A DNA stretch of 64,000 bases from Gracilibacillus timonensis (GTDB lineage Bacteria > Bacillota > Bacilli > Bacillales > Amphibacillaceae), in the NCBI RefSeq assembly GCF_900086715.1, contig NZ_FLKH01000010.1, positions 620,001 to 684,000 on the forward strand, written 5' to 3'. The notes under the pieces are model-generated. The model did not search any database and had not been told where the DNA came from. It saw nothing but the letters and a program-made list of their open reading frames with translations. Made by a program: the position numbers and the translations under genes. Below, piece after piece: positions 53,890 through 63,538 of the stretch; within the stretch, counting starts at the first letter, position 1; every line of letters starts with the position of its first letter.

Positions 53890-55821
53890 ATGGATCATAA
53901 ACAGGTTGCCCAAGATGTCATCCAAGCACTTGGTGAGGATAATATTCTTGCTGCCGCTCATTGTGCAACACGCCTCCGTTTAGTTCTGAAAGACGATAAA
54001 AACATTGATCAAAAGGCTTTAGATAACCACCCTGATGTAAAGGGTACCTTTAACTCCAACGGTCAATTCCAGATTATCATTGGACCTGGTGACGTCAATA
54101 AGGTACATCGTGAACTCACTGCAATTACCGGGTTGCAAGAAGCATCTACGGACGAAGTGAAAGCGATGGCAAACGAACAAAAAAAGACCAATCCAATCAT
54201 GGCACTGATCAAAGTATTATCCGATATTTTCGTACCGATAATTCCGGCCTTGGTTGCCGGCGGCTTGTTGATGGCATTAAATAATATCTTAACATCTCCT
54301 GATTTATTTGGCTCCCAATCGGTGGTGGAGATGTATCCCGCTATTGAAGATGTAGCTAGTGTTATTAACTTGCTAGCTTCGGCACCATTTGCTTTCTTAC
54401 CTATTTTAATTGGATATTCAGCTACCAAACGATTTGGCGGTAATCCTTATTTAGGTGCTGCGATGGCCATGGCCATGGTAATGCCGGATTTAGTAAATGG
54501 TTACGGGGTTGCCGAGGCAATTGAAGATGGTTCGATGAATTACTGGAATGTCTTCGGCCTGCAAGTAGCTCAGGCGGGCTATCAAGGCTCCGTTTTACCT
54601 GTATTGGCGGTATCATGGATATTAGCCAATTTGGAGAAATTCTTCCACAAACGGATGGCCAATGCCTTTGATTTCACCTTTACACCGATGTTATCCGTCA
54701 TTATTACAGGTTTCTTGACGTTTATTTTAGTAGGACCCGTTATGCGTTCTTTATCAGACGGATTAACGGATGGACTTGTCTGGTTATATGAAACAACCGG
54801 AGGATTTGGCTTAGGTGTGTTCGGTATCTTCTATTCACCTATTGTTATTACTGGTTTGCACCAAAGTTTCCCAGCGATCGAGACGGTATTGCTTGCCAAT
54901 ATTGAAAGTACAGGGGGGTCCTTTATCTTCCCCGTTGCTTCGATGGCAAACGTAGCGCAAGGGGCAGCCTGTTTGGCCGTTTTCTTTATCACGAAAGATA
55001 AGAAACAAAAGAGTTTATCCTCTTCGGCCAGTGTCTCTTCTTTGTTAGGGATTACCGAACCAGCGATTTTCGGTGTCAATTTAAAGCTTAAGTTTCCATT
55101 CATTTGTGGTATGATCGGTGCAGGGATATCCTCGGCATTTATTGGCTTCTTCCATGTACTAGCCGTTGCGATGGGACCTGCCAGTGTGATCGGTTTTATC
55201 TCCATTTCAGCGAATTCGATTCCAATGTTTATGGTTGGTATTGTGATTAGTATGGTGATCTCGTTTACCATCACCTATTTCTACGGCAAGCGCAAGATGG
55301 CAATTGATCAAAGCCCAGACGAAACTTCCGAAGAATCGAATCAATCTGTTGTTGCGTCCAAGCAACAGGCCGACTGGATAGCCGCACCATTAACTGGGGA
55401 GATTGTTCCGCTTCAGGAAGTAAATGATCAAGTCTTTTCTTCTGAAATGATGGGGAAAGGCATTGCGATTTATCCGACAGTGCAACAGGTAGTAGCACCT
55501 GCAGATGGAGTAATTACCGTAGCCTATGATTCCAAACATGCCTTTGGTATTCATACTAACCAAGGGGCTGATATTCTCATTCATATCGGTATTGATACAG
55601 TTAACTTAAAAGGAGAGCATTTTGAGGCACAAGTGACCCAAGATCAACCAGTAAAAAAAGGGGATGTGCTTGGCAGCTTTGATCTGCAAGGTATTATCGA
55701 TGCTGGTTATGATCCTACCGTGATGGTGATTGTAACCAACACTACCGATTATCATGATGTTATCGCAATGGATCAGCAAAAAATTTTGGAAGGCAACAAC
55801 CTCTTACAATTGCATAAATAA
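53890..55821 (+). CDS. scrA: Sucrose PTS permease IIBCA
   Basis: The 643-residue protein joins EIIB (Cys25 in [14 protein letters not shown]), a sucrose-type EIIC ([18 protein letters not shown] and [15 protein letters not shown]) and a glucose-type EIIA (active His in [15 protein letters not shown]). It imports and phosphorylates sucrose. The EIIC sequence and the divergent GH32 gene argue for sucrose over trehalose. The ATG follows GAGAGGAGTTTTCTTTT. Confidence 0.93.
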   Translation: MDHKQVAQDVIQALGEDNILAAAHCATRLRLVLKDDKNIDQKALDNHPDVKGTFNSNGQFQIIIGPGDVNKVHRELTAITGLQEASTDEVKAMANEQKKTNPIMALIKVLSDIFVPIIPALVAGGLLMALNNILTSPDLFGSQSVVEMYPAIEDVASVINLLASAPFAFLPILIGYSATKRFGGNPYLGAAMAMAMVMPDLVNGYGVAEAIEDGSMNYWNVFGLQVAQAGYQGSVLPVLAVSWILANLEKFFHKRMANAFDFTFTPMLSVIITGFLTFILVGPVMRSLSDGLTDGLVWLYETTGGFGLGVFGIFYSPIVITGLHQSFPAIETVLLANIESTGGSFIFPVASMANVAQGAACLAVFFITKDKKQKSLSSSASVSSLLGITEPAIFGVNLKLKFPFICGMIGAGISSAFIGFFHVLAVAMGPASVIGFISISANSIPMFMVGIVISMVISFTITYFYGKRKMAIDQSPDETSEESNQSVVASKQQADWIAAPLTGEIVPLQEVNDQVFSSEMMGKGIAIYPTVQQVVAPADGVITVAYDSKHAFGIHTNQGADILIHIGIDTVNLKGEHFEAQVTQDQPVKKGDVLGSFDLQGIIDAGYDPTVMVIVTNTTDYHDVIAMDQQKILEGNNLLQLHK

Positions 55822-55828
55822 AAAAAAG

Positions 55829-55857
55829 AAGGGCAGGATGACAACGATCCTGCCCTT
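55829..55857. terminator. Bidirectional terminator between scrA and the restriction gene
   Basis: AAGGGCAGGAT and ATCCTGCCCTT pair perfectly over 11 bp with a 7-base loop. T residues follow on the plus strand and a long A-run precedes it, so it can serve both convergent genes. Confidence 0.85.
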
Positions 55858-55860
55858 TTA

Positions 55861-57978
55861 CTAATCATGGATAATTCCTGCTCGCCACTCCTTATCAAAA
55901 TCCTGCGACAAGGCAGCAAACGACTGTTGAATCTGATGAAAGAAGTCCTGATCATGCTTATCATGGGCCAACATCGTAGCCAGCTCATCGTTCTTCAACG
56001 GCATTATCGTCACCGAATCGGCAAACTTCCCTGCTTGGCGTGAGGACTGTAGGGGCACCATTGCCACAGCACGCCAAATATTGATCGTATTCTCATCCAA
56101 TTCGTCGGCAATAAACAAAGTAGTGACAGGCTTTGGTGCCGATTCGATCGTTAGGTTGGTGGCATGACGAAGCACCGGTTCCCACTCTCCACGCTTCTGC
56201 GCCTGCTTATTCATTAAGGTGACCTCCAGCATGACGATCCGATCGCCATAATCAACCACAATATCGCCTGACCCTCCACCGGCATGGGTTTCCGGCTCAA
56301 AATCGGCATTCATTGATAGGTTGAGGCTGGAAAATAAATCAAACTTCTCTGAGCTAATATGATACCAAGCAATCCCAACGATATACTCGAAAATAGTCGG
56401 TACATCCGTACTTTCCGATACCATTTTTTGAATCTTAGCATCATTTCGACGATCCGAAAAAAGCGGGAGAATTTCCAAGATTTTTTCTTTCGGGTAATGG
56501 TCAACAATATGCTTTTGAAACGCCCTGCTTGTTTGAGTAAGTAAGGTATTCCGAATATCCTCTTCCTCCGTTATCTGCAAGGCCTGCTTAATCGCCTGGA
56601 TCGTTGGTTTAACCTGATCCGAAGGGTATGCGACGATTTCCTCCAGCGTTCGATGATGAAAGAAATCTGAAGACTCAATAGCCTGCTCATAAGCCTCACA
56701 TGCTCTTTCTGTAGAAGGTCGGAAAATAAGTGACTGGATATCGATCTTATCAAAAACCTTTTGCCAAACATCGCGTTGGGCTAACTCAACAATTTGATTC
56801 TTAAAGCGGATCAAACCGGTTACTCGCATCACGCGCTGGGTAACATCACCATATTCCTGGATTTGATCATGACGTTTGGAAGCCTGAAATTGGAGAAAAA
56901 GCTTCTCATTGATCTGATCATTTGAGAGAATATCTACCGCTTGATTCTGCTCTAAGAATACCTCCACATCACTGGTCTTCTTTTTATCGAAGTGAAACAG
57001 ATTTCGTCCAAATCCAAACGCCTTGTTAATCATCGCACGCTTTTTTGGATCAGAAAAGAGTTCCACAAGCTTGTCTAGCTGCTCTGCCTTCCGCTCATGA
57101 TTAAAAGCAATTAATCGTTGATAAAACTCCCAATACACTTGAATCGCCTGCTCGCTTTTGCCACTAGAGAAGTGGGCAGTAAATAATGCATTGGACATGG
57201 GAATTGGTGCTGCAGTGATGTCCTCCCAAGCTTCGCCATGCTGATTATCGATATAATTCCGTTCGGCAACCTGGGCAGCTCCTTCTAAAAAATCTTCTAC
57301 AAACGCTTGAACATCCACCGGTTGATACGGACTCATCATTTGAACCAAAGTAATAAACAAGTCTTGATGAATCCGTTCATATTTCAATAACAAATAAATC
57401 GCCATCCACATCGGTGAATAATAATAATCCCCTTCATTCGTATAGACCCTGAGCTTCAACAACTGGCGAAAGAAAATTAAGTTGGTATCATCAATCGGCA
57501 GCAGCTCTTCTAACTGACTGCGACGAAGCTTTTTTCCATGTATCCAGGATTTTCCGATAGGTGATATCCTTCTTTTTTCATCCGCTAAGCCAATTTTCAC
57601 TAAATTGCTTGAATAGTGACGGGCCCTTTTTTCGATATGGGTATCTAATAATTTATACAGTTCTTTCAGCTTCGGATCACGCTTTATGTCCTTGACAGGG
57701 GTCTGTTCAAAGGTCTTCTTCACCTCTGGATCCTTCATTGCCTCGATGAAACGATCATAATTGCTATGCTGTTTGAAGATCTCCGGAGAACGTTCAATTG
57801 CCAGTTCATAGAAGCGAAATTGGGTATTGGCTTCTGGATAACGGGCCCAAACCTCTGATTCACTCTCTTGATAGATTTGCTCCAGAATCTCGGTATAGAT
57901 TTTATAGGCATTGATCACATCTTTCCTTCTGCCGTTGGTATCATATAAATTGAAGACCTGCTTTTCTTTAACCTTCAT
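55861..57978 (-). CDS. AlwI-family type IIS restriction endonuclease
   Basis: The 705-residue protein matches the AlwI/PleI/MlyI/BstNBI endonuclease family. The C-terminal PD-(D/E)xK core is visible: SGDIVVDYGDRIVMLEVTLM, with the Asp near residue 570 and Glu-Val-Thr near 585-587. The N-terminal part (about 1-330) is expected to read the asymmetric site; family members recognise GGATC or GAGTC, but the exact site cannot be deduced here. It overlaps the methyltransferase stop by four bases, so the two genes are one transcript with the methyltransferase made first, the safe order for a restriction-modification system. Confidence 0.88.
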   Translation of the reverse strand: MKVKEKQVFNLYDTNGRRKDVINAYKIYTEILEQIYQESESEVWARYPEANTQFRFYELAIERSPEIFKQHSNYDRFIEAMKDPEVKKTFEQTPVKDIKRDPKLKELYKLLDTHIEKRARHYSSNLVKIGLADEKRRISPIGKSWIHGKKLRRSQLEELLPIDDTNLIFFRQLLKLRVYTNEGDYYYSPMWMAIYLLLKYERIHQDLFITLVQMMSPYQPVDVQAFVEDFLEGAAQVAERNYIDNQHGEAWEDITAAPIPMSNALFTAHFSSGKSEQAIQVYWEFYQRLIAFNHERKAEQLDKLVELFSDPKKRAMINKAFGFGRNLFHFDKKKTSDVEVFLEQNQAVDILSNDQINEKLFLQFQASKRHDQIQEYGDVTQRVMRVTGLIRFKNQIVELAQRDVWQKVFDKIDIQSLIFRPSTERACEAYEQAIESSDFFHHRTLEEIVAYPSDQVKPTIQAIKQALQITEEEDIRNTLLTQTSRAFQKHIVDHYPKEKILEILPLFSDRRNDAKIQKMVSESTDVPTIFEYIVGIAWYHISSEKFDLFSSLNLSMNADFEPETHAGGGSGDIVVDYGDRIVMLEVTLMNKQAQKRGEWEPVLRHATNLTIESAPKPVTTLFIADELDENTINIWRAVAMVPLQSSRQAGKFADSVTIMPLKNDELATMLAHDKHDQDFFHQIQQSFAALSQDFDKEWRAGIIHD

Positions 57979-60137
57979 CCGGCTCCCCCTTTAGGCAGCT
58001 GCTTTTGATAGTTCGTAATCAAAACTTCCTGTGTCTTGTTATGTTTCGCCTTTGATTGATAGTTGGAATTATTATAATGGTAATCAAGGATATGCATATG
58101 GTAATGCTCCGCCCATTTTAACAACATTTGATTCTCCTGTCCTTTATGCAACGATACATTGGATAAGGCCCATTTGGCCCCTTGCTGGTCTAATCGATCG
58201 AGAAAATCCAACAAATCCCGTTCGTCTTGCTCCCCCCAGCCGCCATTCTCATTATAGCTGGCGGTGGATATTAAGTAAGGCGGGTCCAAATAAACGAAAT
58301 CCTCCTTGCCGATTTGATCAATCTCCCGAAAATCCTTGGTAGAGAACACAAAAGACTTTGCTTGTAAGGCATCCATAAAGTGGATGAGTTTCTGTTCCAT
58401 CCGGCTGTTAAAATCACGCTTGCCAACAGGTAAATTATAAGCACCTTTGGCATTAAAACGGATCTGGTTGTTGAACCCATAGACTAATAACACATAAAAG
58501 ACAATCGGCTTCAGCGGATCCTGATCATAAACACCTTCGTTATAATCCCTGCGTAGTCGAATGAATTTCTCTTTATTATAAGCCCCCATCCCTTTTGCCG
58601 AATCCAGACCATAAAAACGATAGCCTTTATTCTTGGTATCGGATAGTTGATACGTAGCAATAATGCGCTCTACCATTGCCAGCACTTCATCTTGCGGTGT
58701 TTTCGCTAGAAGTTCATATAGCTCAATCACCCGTTCCTCGCGATCATTGATCCACACCTTCCCATTGGGTGTTGCATTAATGCCGACGTTCGCCCCACCA
58801 GCGAAGATATCAATAAAGTTTTCATACTGATCAGGAAATAACGGGAACAACTGAGGGAGTAATTTATATTTTCCACCAGTATAATTAATCGGTGACATCG
58901 TGTAATCCGTCTTGACAGCTGGTGCTTGTTCACGAGCACCCACTTCACAGACATAAAGTAATTCTTTATGGTCTTCAATATTCGTTTTCCCCGTTGTAAA
59001 GGCTTGGAACGGCGTTTCATAAACGGTCACCTGTCCGCGTTTTTCTAGTGAACTCATAATCTCTTCATTAGAAATCTTCGCATTTGAGCGGCCATTGCCC
59101 TTTTGCGCCATATTATTGTAAGAGACTACAATATATTTCGCATCAATATGCTGAATCAAATCATCAAAGGCGAGAGGAGCCTGTTTGGTGGAATATTCGC
59201 TCTTTAAGGATTGACGATCGACCATCTTCTTGGCCACCCCGGCAACCTCTGGCTTTTCCCACTTGGCGATGTTTTCCAGCAAATGATAGGCATCGCCATA
59301 TTGCCGCGAGTTATAAGGGGTATCAATATAAACAAGATCGGCCTTAATCTCACGAACCAATTGATTCGCATCTTGACAATACAGACCATTTTTTCGATTA
59401 TGATGCAGTTCGGGCACTCGTAAATGTAGTGGCTTCAGACTGTCCAATTTCTGACGATAAGCGTCGTAATGCCCCACCGTATTTGCTACCTTATCCATGG
59501 CGTACAACAAAGAAGTAATCAAAAAAGCCTTCTCCCGCTCATTCACGTCTTGAAGTTGTTCGATTCGTTCACGTACTGCCCCAATCTTACGAGCATTTTC
59601 TGGTGAAAAATAACTGCCACCAAAATGGAGCGAGACATAATTATCTTGCTCCGTGTCAAACCGATTAAATGCCTCAATATAATCAGTAATCTTCTCATAG
59701 TCTACCTGTTCATCGCTGAACCAGGTGAGGTAGGCGAGATAGTTAGAATATAAGATATCGTTGACGATCACCTTTTTTCCTTGAGCTCGAAAGATATCAG
59801 CCACCGCTCCGGTTCCGGCAAATATATCGGCAACACTATGTATATCGGAAGTATGCTTGGCAATCGTCTCCTCAATAAAATGGAGAATCTTCTGCTTCGA
59901 GCCTAAATAACGACGATTGATTAATTTCAGTTTCTCGGTTGGTTGCTGTGGTGTTTGGTTGTTTTGTTGTTCTTTTATATCCATCAATTGTTTAATCTGC
60001 CTTTCGTTATCTTCTGACCAGTTAAACCAGCCGCGCCAGTCTTTATGTGGCATACGTAGTAACCCTTCATTGATCCAGTTATGTAAGGTCTGCCGACTGA
60101 TCTGGTACTGTTCTTCGATTTCTTTGGTAGTTTTCAT
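57975..60137 (-). CDS. Fused double adenine methyltransferase with N-terminal HTH
   Basis: This 720-residue protein carries two D12-class N6-adenine methyltransferase domains in a row, like M.FokI, as needed to methylate both strands of an asymmetric site. Residues 1-60 form a MerR-like helix-turn-helix (YQISRQTLHNWINEGLL), perhaps a transcriptional controller. Domain 1 (about 75-400) has RRYLGSKQKI, the SAM motif ADIFAGTGAVADIF and the catalytic DTPYNSRQYGD; domain 2 (about 420-715) has NYTGGKYKLL, FIDIFAGGANVGIN and DPPYLIS. DTPY in domain 1 is a variant of the usual DPPY. It protects host DNA against the downstream AlwI-like nuclease. The foreign-type pair is flanked by a terminator and a repeat array. 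Confidence 0.9.
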   Translation of the reverse strand: MKTTKEIEEQYQISRQTLHNWINEGLLRMPHKDWRGWFNWSEDNERQIKQLMDIKEQQNNQTPQQPTEKLKLINRRYLGSKQKILHFIEETIAKHTSDIHSVADIFAGTGAVADIFRAQGKKVIVNDILYSNYLAYLTWFSDEQVDYEKITDYIEAFNRFDTEQDNYVSLHFGGSYFSPENARKIGAVRERIEQLQDVNEREKAFLITSLLYAMDKVANTVGHYDAYRQKLDSLKPLHLRVPELHHNRKNGLYCQDANQLVREIKADLVYIDTPYNSRQYGDAYHLLENIAKWEKPEVAGVAKKMVDRQSLKSEYSTKQAPLAFDDLIQHIDAKYIVVSYNNMAQKGNGRSNAKISNEEIMSSLEKRGQVTVYETPFQAFTTGKTNIEDHKELLYVCEVGAREQAPAVKTDYTMSPINYTGGKYKLLPQLFPLFPDQYENFIDIFAGGANVGINATPNGKVWINDREERVIELYELLAKTPQDEVLAMVERIIATYQLSDTKNKGYRFYGLDSAKGMGAYNKEKFIRLRRDYNEGVYDQDPLKPIVFYVLLVYGFNNQIRFNAKGAYNLPVGKRDFNSRMEQKLIHFMDALQAKSFVFSTKDFREIDQIGKEDFVYLDPPYLISTASYNENGGWGEQDERDLLDFLDRLDQQGAKWALSNVSLHKGQENQMLLKWAEHYHMHILDYHYNNSNYQSKAKHNKTQEVLITNYQKQLPKGGAG

Positions 60138-60274
60138 CGCTTTCCCCTTTTTTGCAACTATGCATCTTATGTTTTTTACAGTCTATTATAGCATAAAATG
60201 AATAGATGGTGATATGGTGAATTGGAAAACAGTTGAGCGGGGCGATGTTATTTATCTAATAAAACCTTTAGTGG

Positions 60275-60529
60275 GATGACGACCGTTTCGACGCTTTCCC
60301 ATCAGATTTTGGCCGTCATTTCCAGGATGACGCCCATTTCAGCGCTTTTTCCTCGGATTTTGGCCGTCATTTCGGCGATGACGCCCATTTCAGTGCTTTC
60401 CCCTCAGATTTTGGCCGTCATTTCGGCGATGACGCCCATTTCAGTGCTTTCCCCTCAGATTTTGGCCGTCATTTCGGCGATGACGCCCATTTCAGTGTTT
60501 TCCCCTCAGATTTTGGCCGTCATCTCAAG
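60275..60529. repeat. Tandem array of five 51-bp repeats (second locus)
   Basis: Five head-to-tail 51-bp units, starting at 60275, 60326, 60377, 60428 and 60479, share the GATGACGCCC..TTTTGGCCGTCAT frame of the array at 45150, in the same orientation. The first unit is diverged (GACCGTTTCGACGCTTTCCC). The next four differ from the first array mainly by CCCCTCAG for CCCTCGG and by a fixed TCGGC linker, so each array has homogenised locally. No coding support was seen. Confidence 0.9.
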
Positions 60530-60550
60530 ATAACGACATTTGTTCTGCGC

Positions 60551-61042
60551 CTATACCGGGGAAGCTGTACCATTTCTATACACCATATTTTTAATAAAGG
60601 GTCCTGTGAGGTAACCCAAACCAACTATAAAAACGATGGTCGAAAATAAAATCGTTCCTACTGTTAGCGTACTAAACATCCAGAATGCTGCTACGATGAA
60701 CAAACCACCTAGTAAATAACGCAGCTTACGAATGAATTGATATTTTGTTTCTAGACCCCTTAATAGAATATAAAGTCCGTATAACAAACAAACTAACGAA
60801 ATGACAGGAAATACAGGTCGGAATTTAATCGCATAGATAAAAAAGTCAACATTTACGATATCTGTTGGGAGATTAGGATTGGTATACAAAAAGTGAGTGA
60901 ACTTTGTCGAGCTATTCCACTCCGTATTATCCATCAGCAAAAAACTACCCTCGTATAATGCAAACCATAAGAATATCACAAAAAAACTAAAACTAACGAT
61001 TAATCGAAGCATAACTTTTCCAGTAATAGTGAACACCTCCAT
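60551..61042 (-). CDS. YjdJ-like (DUF4306) membrane protein
   Basis: The 163-residue protein has four to five hydrophobic helices. Residues 20-85 fit the DUF4306 pattern known from Bacillus YjdJ: FALYEGSFLLMDNTEWNSS, then KFTHFLY, and VNVDFFIYAIKFRPVFPV. The family has no established function. It is longer than YjdJ by about 60 residues, the extra part being two or three more helices (LLGGLFIVAAFWMFSTLTVG). It lies alone beside the second 51-bp array. A GGAGGTG site directly precedes the ATG. Confidence 0.75.
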   Translation of the reverse strand: MEVFTITGKVMLRLIVSFSFFVIFLWFALYEGSFLLMDNTEWNSSTKFTHFLYTNPNLPTDIVNVDFFIYAIKFRPVFPVISLVCLLYGLYILLRGLETKYQFIRKLRYLLGGLFIVAAFWMFSTLTVGTILFSTIVFIVGLGYLTGPFIKNMVYRNGTASPV

Positions 61043-61212
61043 TAGGATTGATTTATGTTCATTGCGATTTAGTCACTCCAAAAAACCAATAATTTTTCGT
61101 TATCCTTGGGCATATCTAATCTAATCCCCTGCTTGCGAACTGTATTCATTCAAGTATAGCATCCATTTTCTGATTTGTAACAATATGTATTTGCATAGTT
61201 AACAATTATTAC

Positions 61213-61240
61213 AAGGGATATTCAAAACAAAATATCCCTT
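61213..61240. other. Inverted repeat in the gap 61043-61438
   Basis: AAGGGATAT and ATATCCCTT form a perfect 9-bp stem with a 10-base loop. The rest of this 396-base intergenic region has no gene or recognised RNA motif. Confidence 0.4.
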
Positions 61241-61391
61241 AACATATGGCAGAGCAAAAACATTCTCCGGCAAACAGGCTGCTATTTATCGTATTTTGGG
61301 ATCATAGGGTCAACCGCTATTTCTAGTAGAAGGTATCCATACAGCTTTGTCGCTACTTTTCACATCCGAGATGGCAAGCTTCATTTTTATC

Positions 61392-61428
61392 CAAAAAAAT
61401 AAGGCGCCTCACCTTAGATCAGACGCCT
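61392..61428 (-). terminator. Terminator after the DUF5054 gene
   Basis: AGGCG and CGCCT form a short stem over a 17-base loop; on the minus strand it is followed by TTATTTTTTT. It starts 11 bases after the stop of the gene at 61439. Confidence 0.6.
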
Positions 61429-61438
61429 CCAACTTCCC

Positions 61439-63523
61439 CTAATACACCTGTAAATCTACCTCCAACCGATAACACATATCCCCCTCATACCAAGCTGGGA
61501 AGTTGGTTCCCCATACATTGTTATACAGATTAATAAAAATCCCATCATTTAAAGAAGGCTGGGCATTATCAAATAATAACAAGCTGCGGCGTCCAAAGGA
61601 GAATAATGGCGCTTCCTGAGAACGGATGGCAAGCTTGCCCTCTATCCCGCTATAGGTTAGTCCCTCTTTCGACAGGGCATGCATATTACGATTGCCATTT
61701 CGAACCACTTGATACGGGGACAGTGGTTGATCAAGCTTATCCATCTGCCAGCGGTATGGATTGGCAACCGATAAAGTCGTTTCCAGCCAGTAAGCTTCCG
61801 GCATGCGGTTGGCATCTTTATCTTTCATTCGCAATTCTGCTTGAAAAGTCTGTTCAACAAGGTCTAACTGATAACGGAGTCGTACTTGTGACGGCAAACC
61901 ATAGCTGCGAACATCCCATTCATGAAAGGCCAAATCAAAATAGAAAACAACTTGATCTCCCTCCTGTGTAAACGATGATTTTTCCACATACGGATAGATG
62001 AGCTCATGGCGAATTTCTGCATAGGCCTCTATTCCCCTTTTGGCGAAATCTACTAACGCCCAAGAGCTCGTCCATCGAGTCAGTCGGCTGTACTTACTTA
62101 AAAATTGATTGAAATCAGCAAAATCAAAGCGTTGATAGGATAATTCACCAAATCGTTTCCCATCCGCCAGCAAGGAATGCTGCTTCACTCGCAGCTCTTG
62201 TAAGGCGCCGCTTGCTGTAAAGGAAAGCGACACATCCCCAAACTGATATAGCTTCCCAGCAACAACAGATTGATTAGCGACTGCAATCGGTGTAATAGTT
62301 GCTTCCAGATCGGCAAATGCTGCTTTCGCTTGTCGCTGTTGTTCGACAGAGAGGCTTGCCACAGCCTGTTCCAGATAGCGCTCCTGTTCCTGCCATGTTT
62401 TTTCATAGAGGTTATAAGAACGCTTATGCGCTTGTTCGGCATCGTCAATATTTGTGCTGATGGACGTCATCAGGTCGAAAAAATCTTTCCCGGTTTGCTC
62501 ACGATGAAAAGTTATCTTATCCTGAGCACGAGCCTGATGAAAATCGTCGATTAAATAGTTACGATAATCAGGTAAAAAGACATTCCCATTACCGCCCCAG
62601 GTATGCTCTGCTACCAGCAGCAATTGCTCGGAGAACTGGCGGTAGCTGGTACTGTCTCTTGACAGGCTGCCTTCTTCCAACCATTGATCCCGCAGGCGCA
62701 ATAAGCATTGATACTTACTAATTTTAGCAGGTGCAGAACCTACACCATGAATCCACGTATCGGCTATCTCCTCTTCTATCACAGGTAGTAAATCTTTTTT
62801 CTGCCAGGCAGCTTGGGCAAAGGCATCTAAACTCGAAGCTATAATTTCGGCTTCTGGATACTGCTGTTGTAGTTGTTGATGAAGGAACCGCACCTCTTCT
62901 GCGTCAGCCGGAGGCCCTTGATTATCATGACTATGAGCAAAATAGAGCAGGTCCTCCCATCCTTCTCGTTCAAAGGTCTGTCCATAATCTTTGGCATAGT
63001 GCACTATAATCTCTGAGCCATCGCTTGCCCTCCAGACAAATAATTCTGGCACATCTGGCACTGCGGAGCTGGCATTGACACCAATATGCAAATACTTCAG
63101 ACCTGCTTTGGCCATCAGAGGAACCATCGCGATCGTATGGCCAGGGACATCGGTCATTTTGGCAGCAATCGTTTCCTGATCAAATCGATCATCTAATGCT
63201 TGTGAAATCGAAAGTCCATATTCAAACAGCTCGCGATCCATTAACTCGGTATGAGTAGTTACAGGAAGACCATGCCATTTAATCGTACCCGCCTCAATTG
63301 CCGTTATTAATCGTTGTTTCGCTTCTTCCGTCACGGATTCATGCCTTAAGTAGTGATCAATCAACCAAGAACCCGTAGTCCAAGTAAATTGACCGGGCAG
63401 CAACTCACCTATTTCAACTGCCCGTGGGATAAAATCATGGAGGTACGTCTCCATTACTTTTTCCGCAAGATCGGTAAAACCAATATCCAAATGTGTTTTA
63501 AACACCACGTGTAACGTCTTCAT
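61439..63523 (-). CDS. DUF5054 / GH38-like glycoside hydrolase
   Basis: The 694-residue protein opens with VVFKTHLDIGFTDLA, the hallmark of DUF5054 proteins, whose N-terminal fold is that of GH38 mannosidases. Also seen are KMTDVPGHTIAMVPLM, FVWRASDGSEIIVHY, SHDNQGPP and GGNGNVFLPDYRN. ATG 63523 follows AAAGGAGCTTGGTC; a TTG two codons earlier is less likely. The catalytic GH38 motifs are changed, so substrate and even mechanism are open. It lies 15 bases downstream of another GH38-related gene, so the two are co-transcribed. Probably cytoplasmic. Confidence 0.8.
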   Translation of the reverse strand: MKTLHVVFKTHLDIGFTDLAEKVMETYLHDFIPRAVEIGELLPGQFTWTTGSWLIDHYLRHESVTEEAKQRLITAIEAGTIKWHGLPVTTHTELMDRELFEYGLSISQALDDRFDQETIAAKMTDVPGHTIAMVPLMAKAGLKYLHIGVNASSAVPDVPELFVWRASDGSEIIVHYAKDYGQTFEREGWEDLLYFAHSHDNQGPPADAEEVRFLHQQLQQQYPEAEIIASSLDAFAQAAWQKKDLLPVIEEEIADTWIHGVGSAPAKISKYQCLLRLRDQWLEEGSLSRDSTSYRQFSEQLLLVAEHTWGGNGNVFLPDYRNYLIDDFHQARAQDKITFHREQTGKDFFDLMTSISTNIDDAEQAHKRSYNLYEKTWQEQERYLEQAVASLSVEQQRQAKAAFADLEATITPIAVANQSVVAGKLYQFGDVSLSFTASGALQELRVKQHSLLADGKRFGELSYQRFDFADFNQFLSKYSRLTRWTSSWALVDFAKRGIEAYAEIRHELIYPYVEKSSFTQEGDQVVFYFDLAFHEWDVRSYGLPSQVRLRYQLDLVEQTFQAELRMKDKDANRMPEAYWLETTLSVANPYRWQMDKLDQPLSPYQVVRNGNRNMHALSKEGLTYSGIEGKLAIRSQEAPLFSFGRRSLLLFDNAQPSLNDGIFINLYNNVWGTNFPAWYEGDMCYRLEVDLQVY

Positions 63524-63538
63524 GACCAAGCTCCTTTG

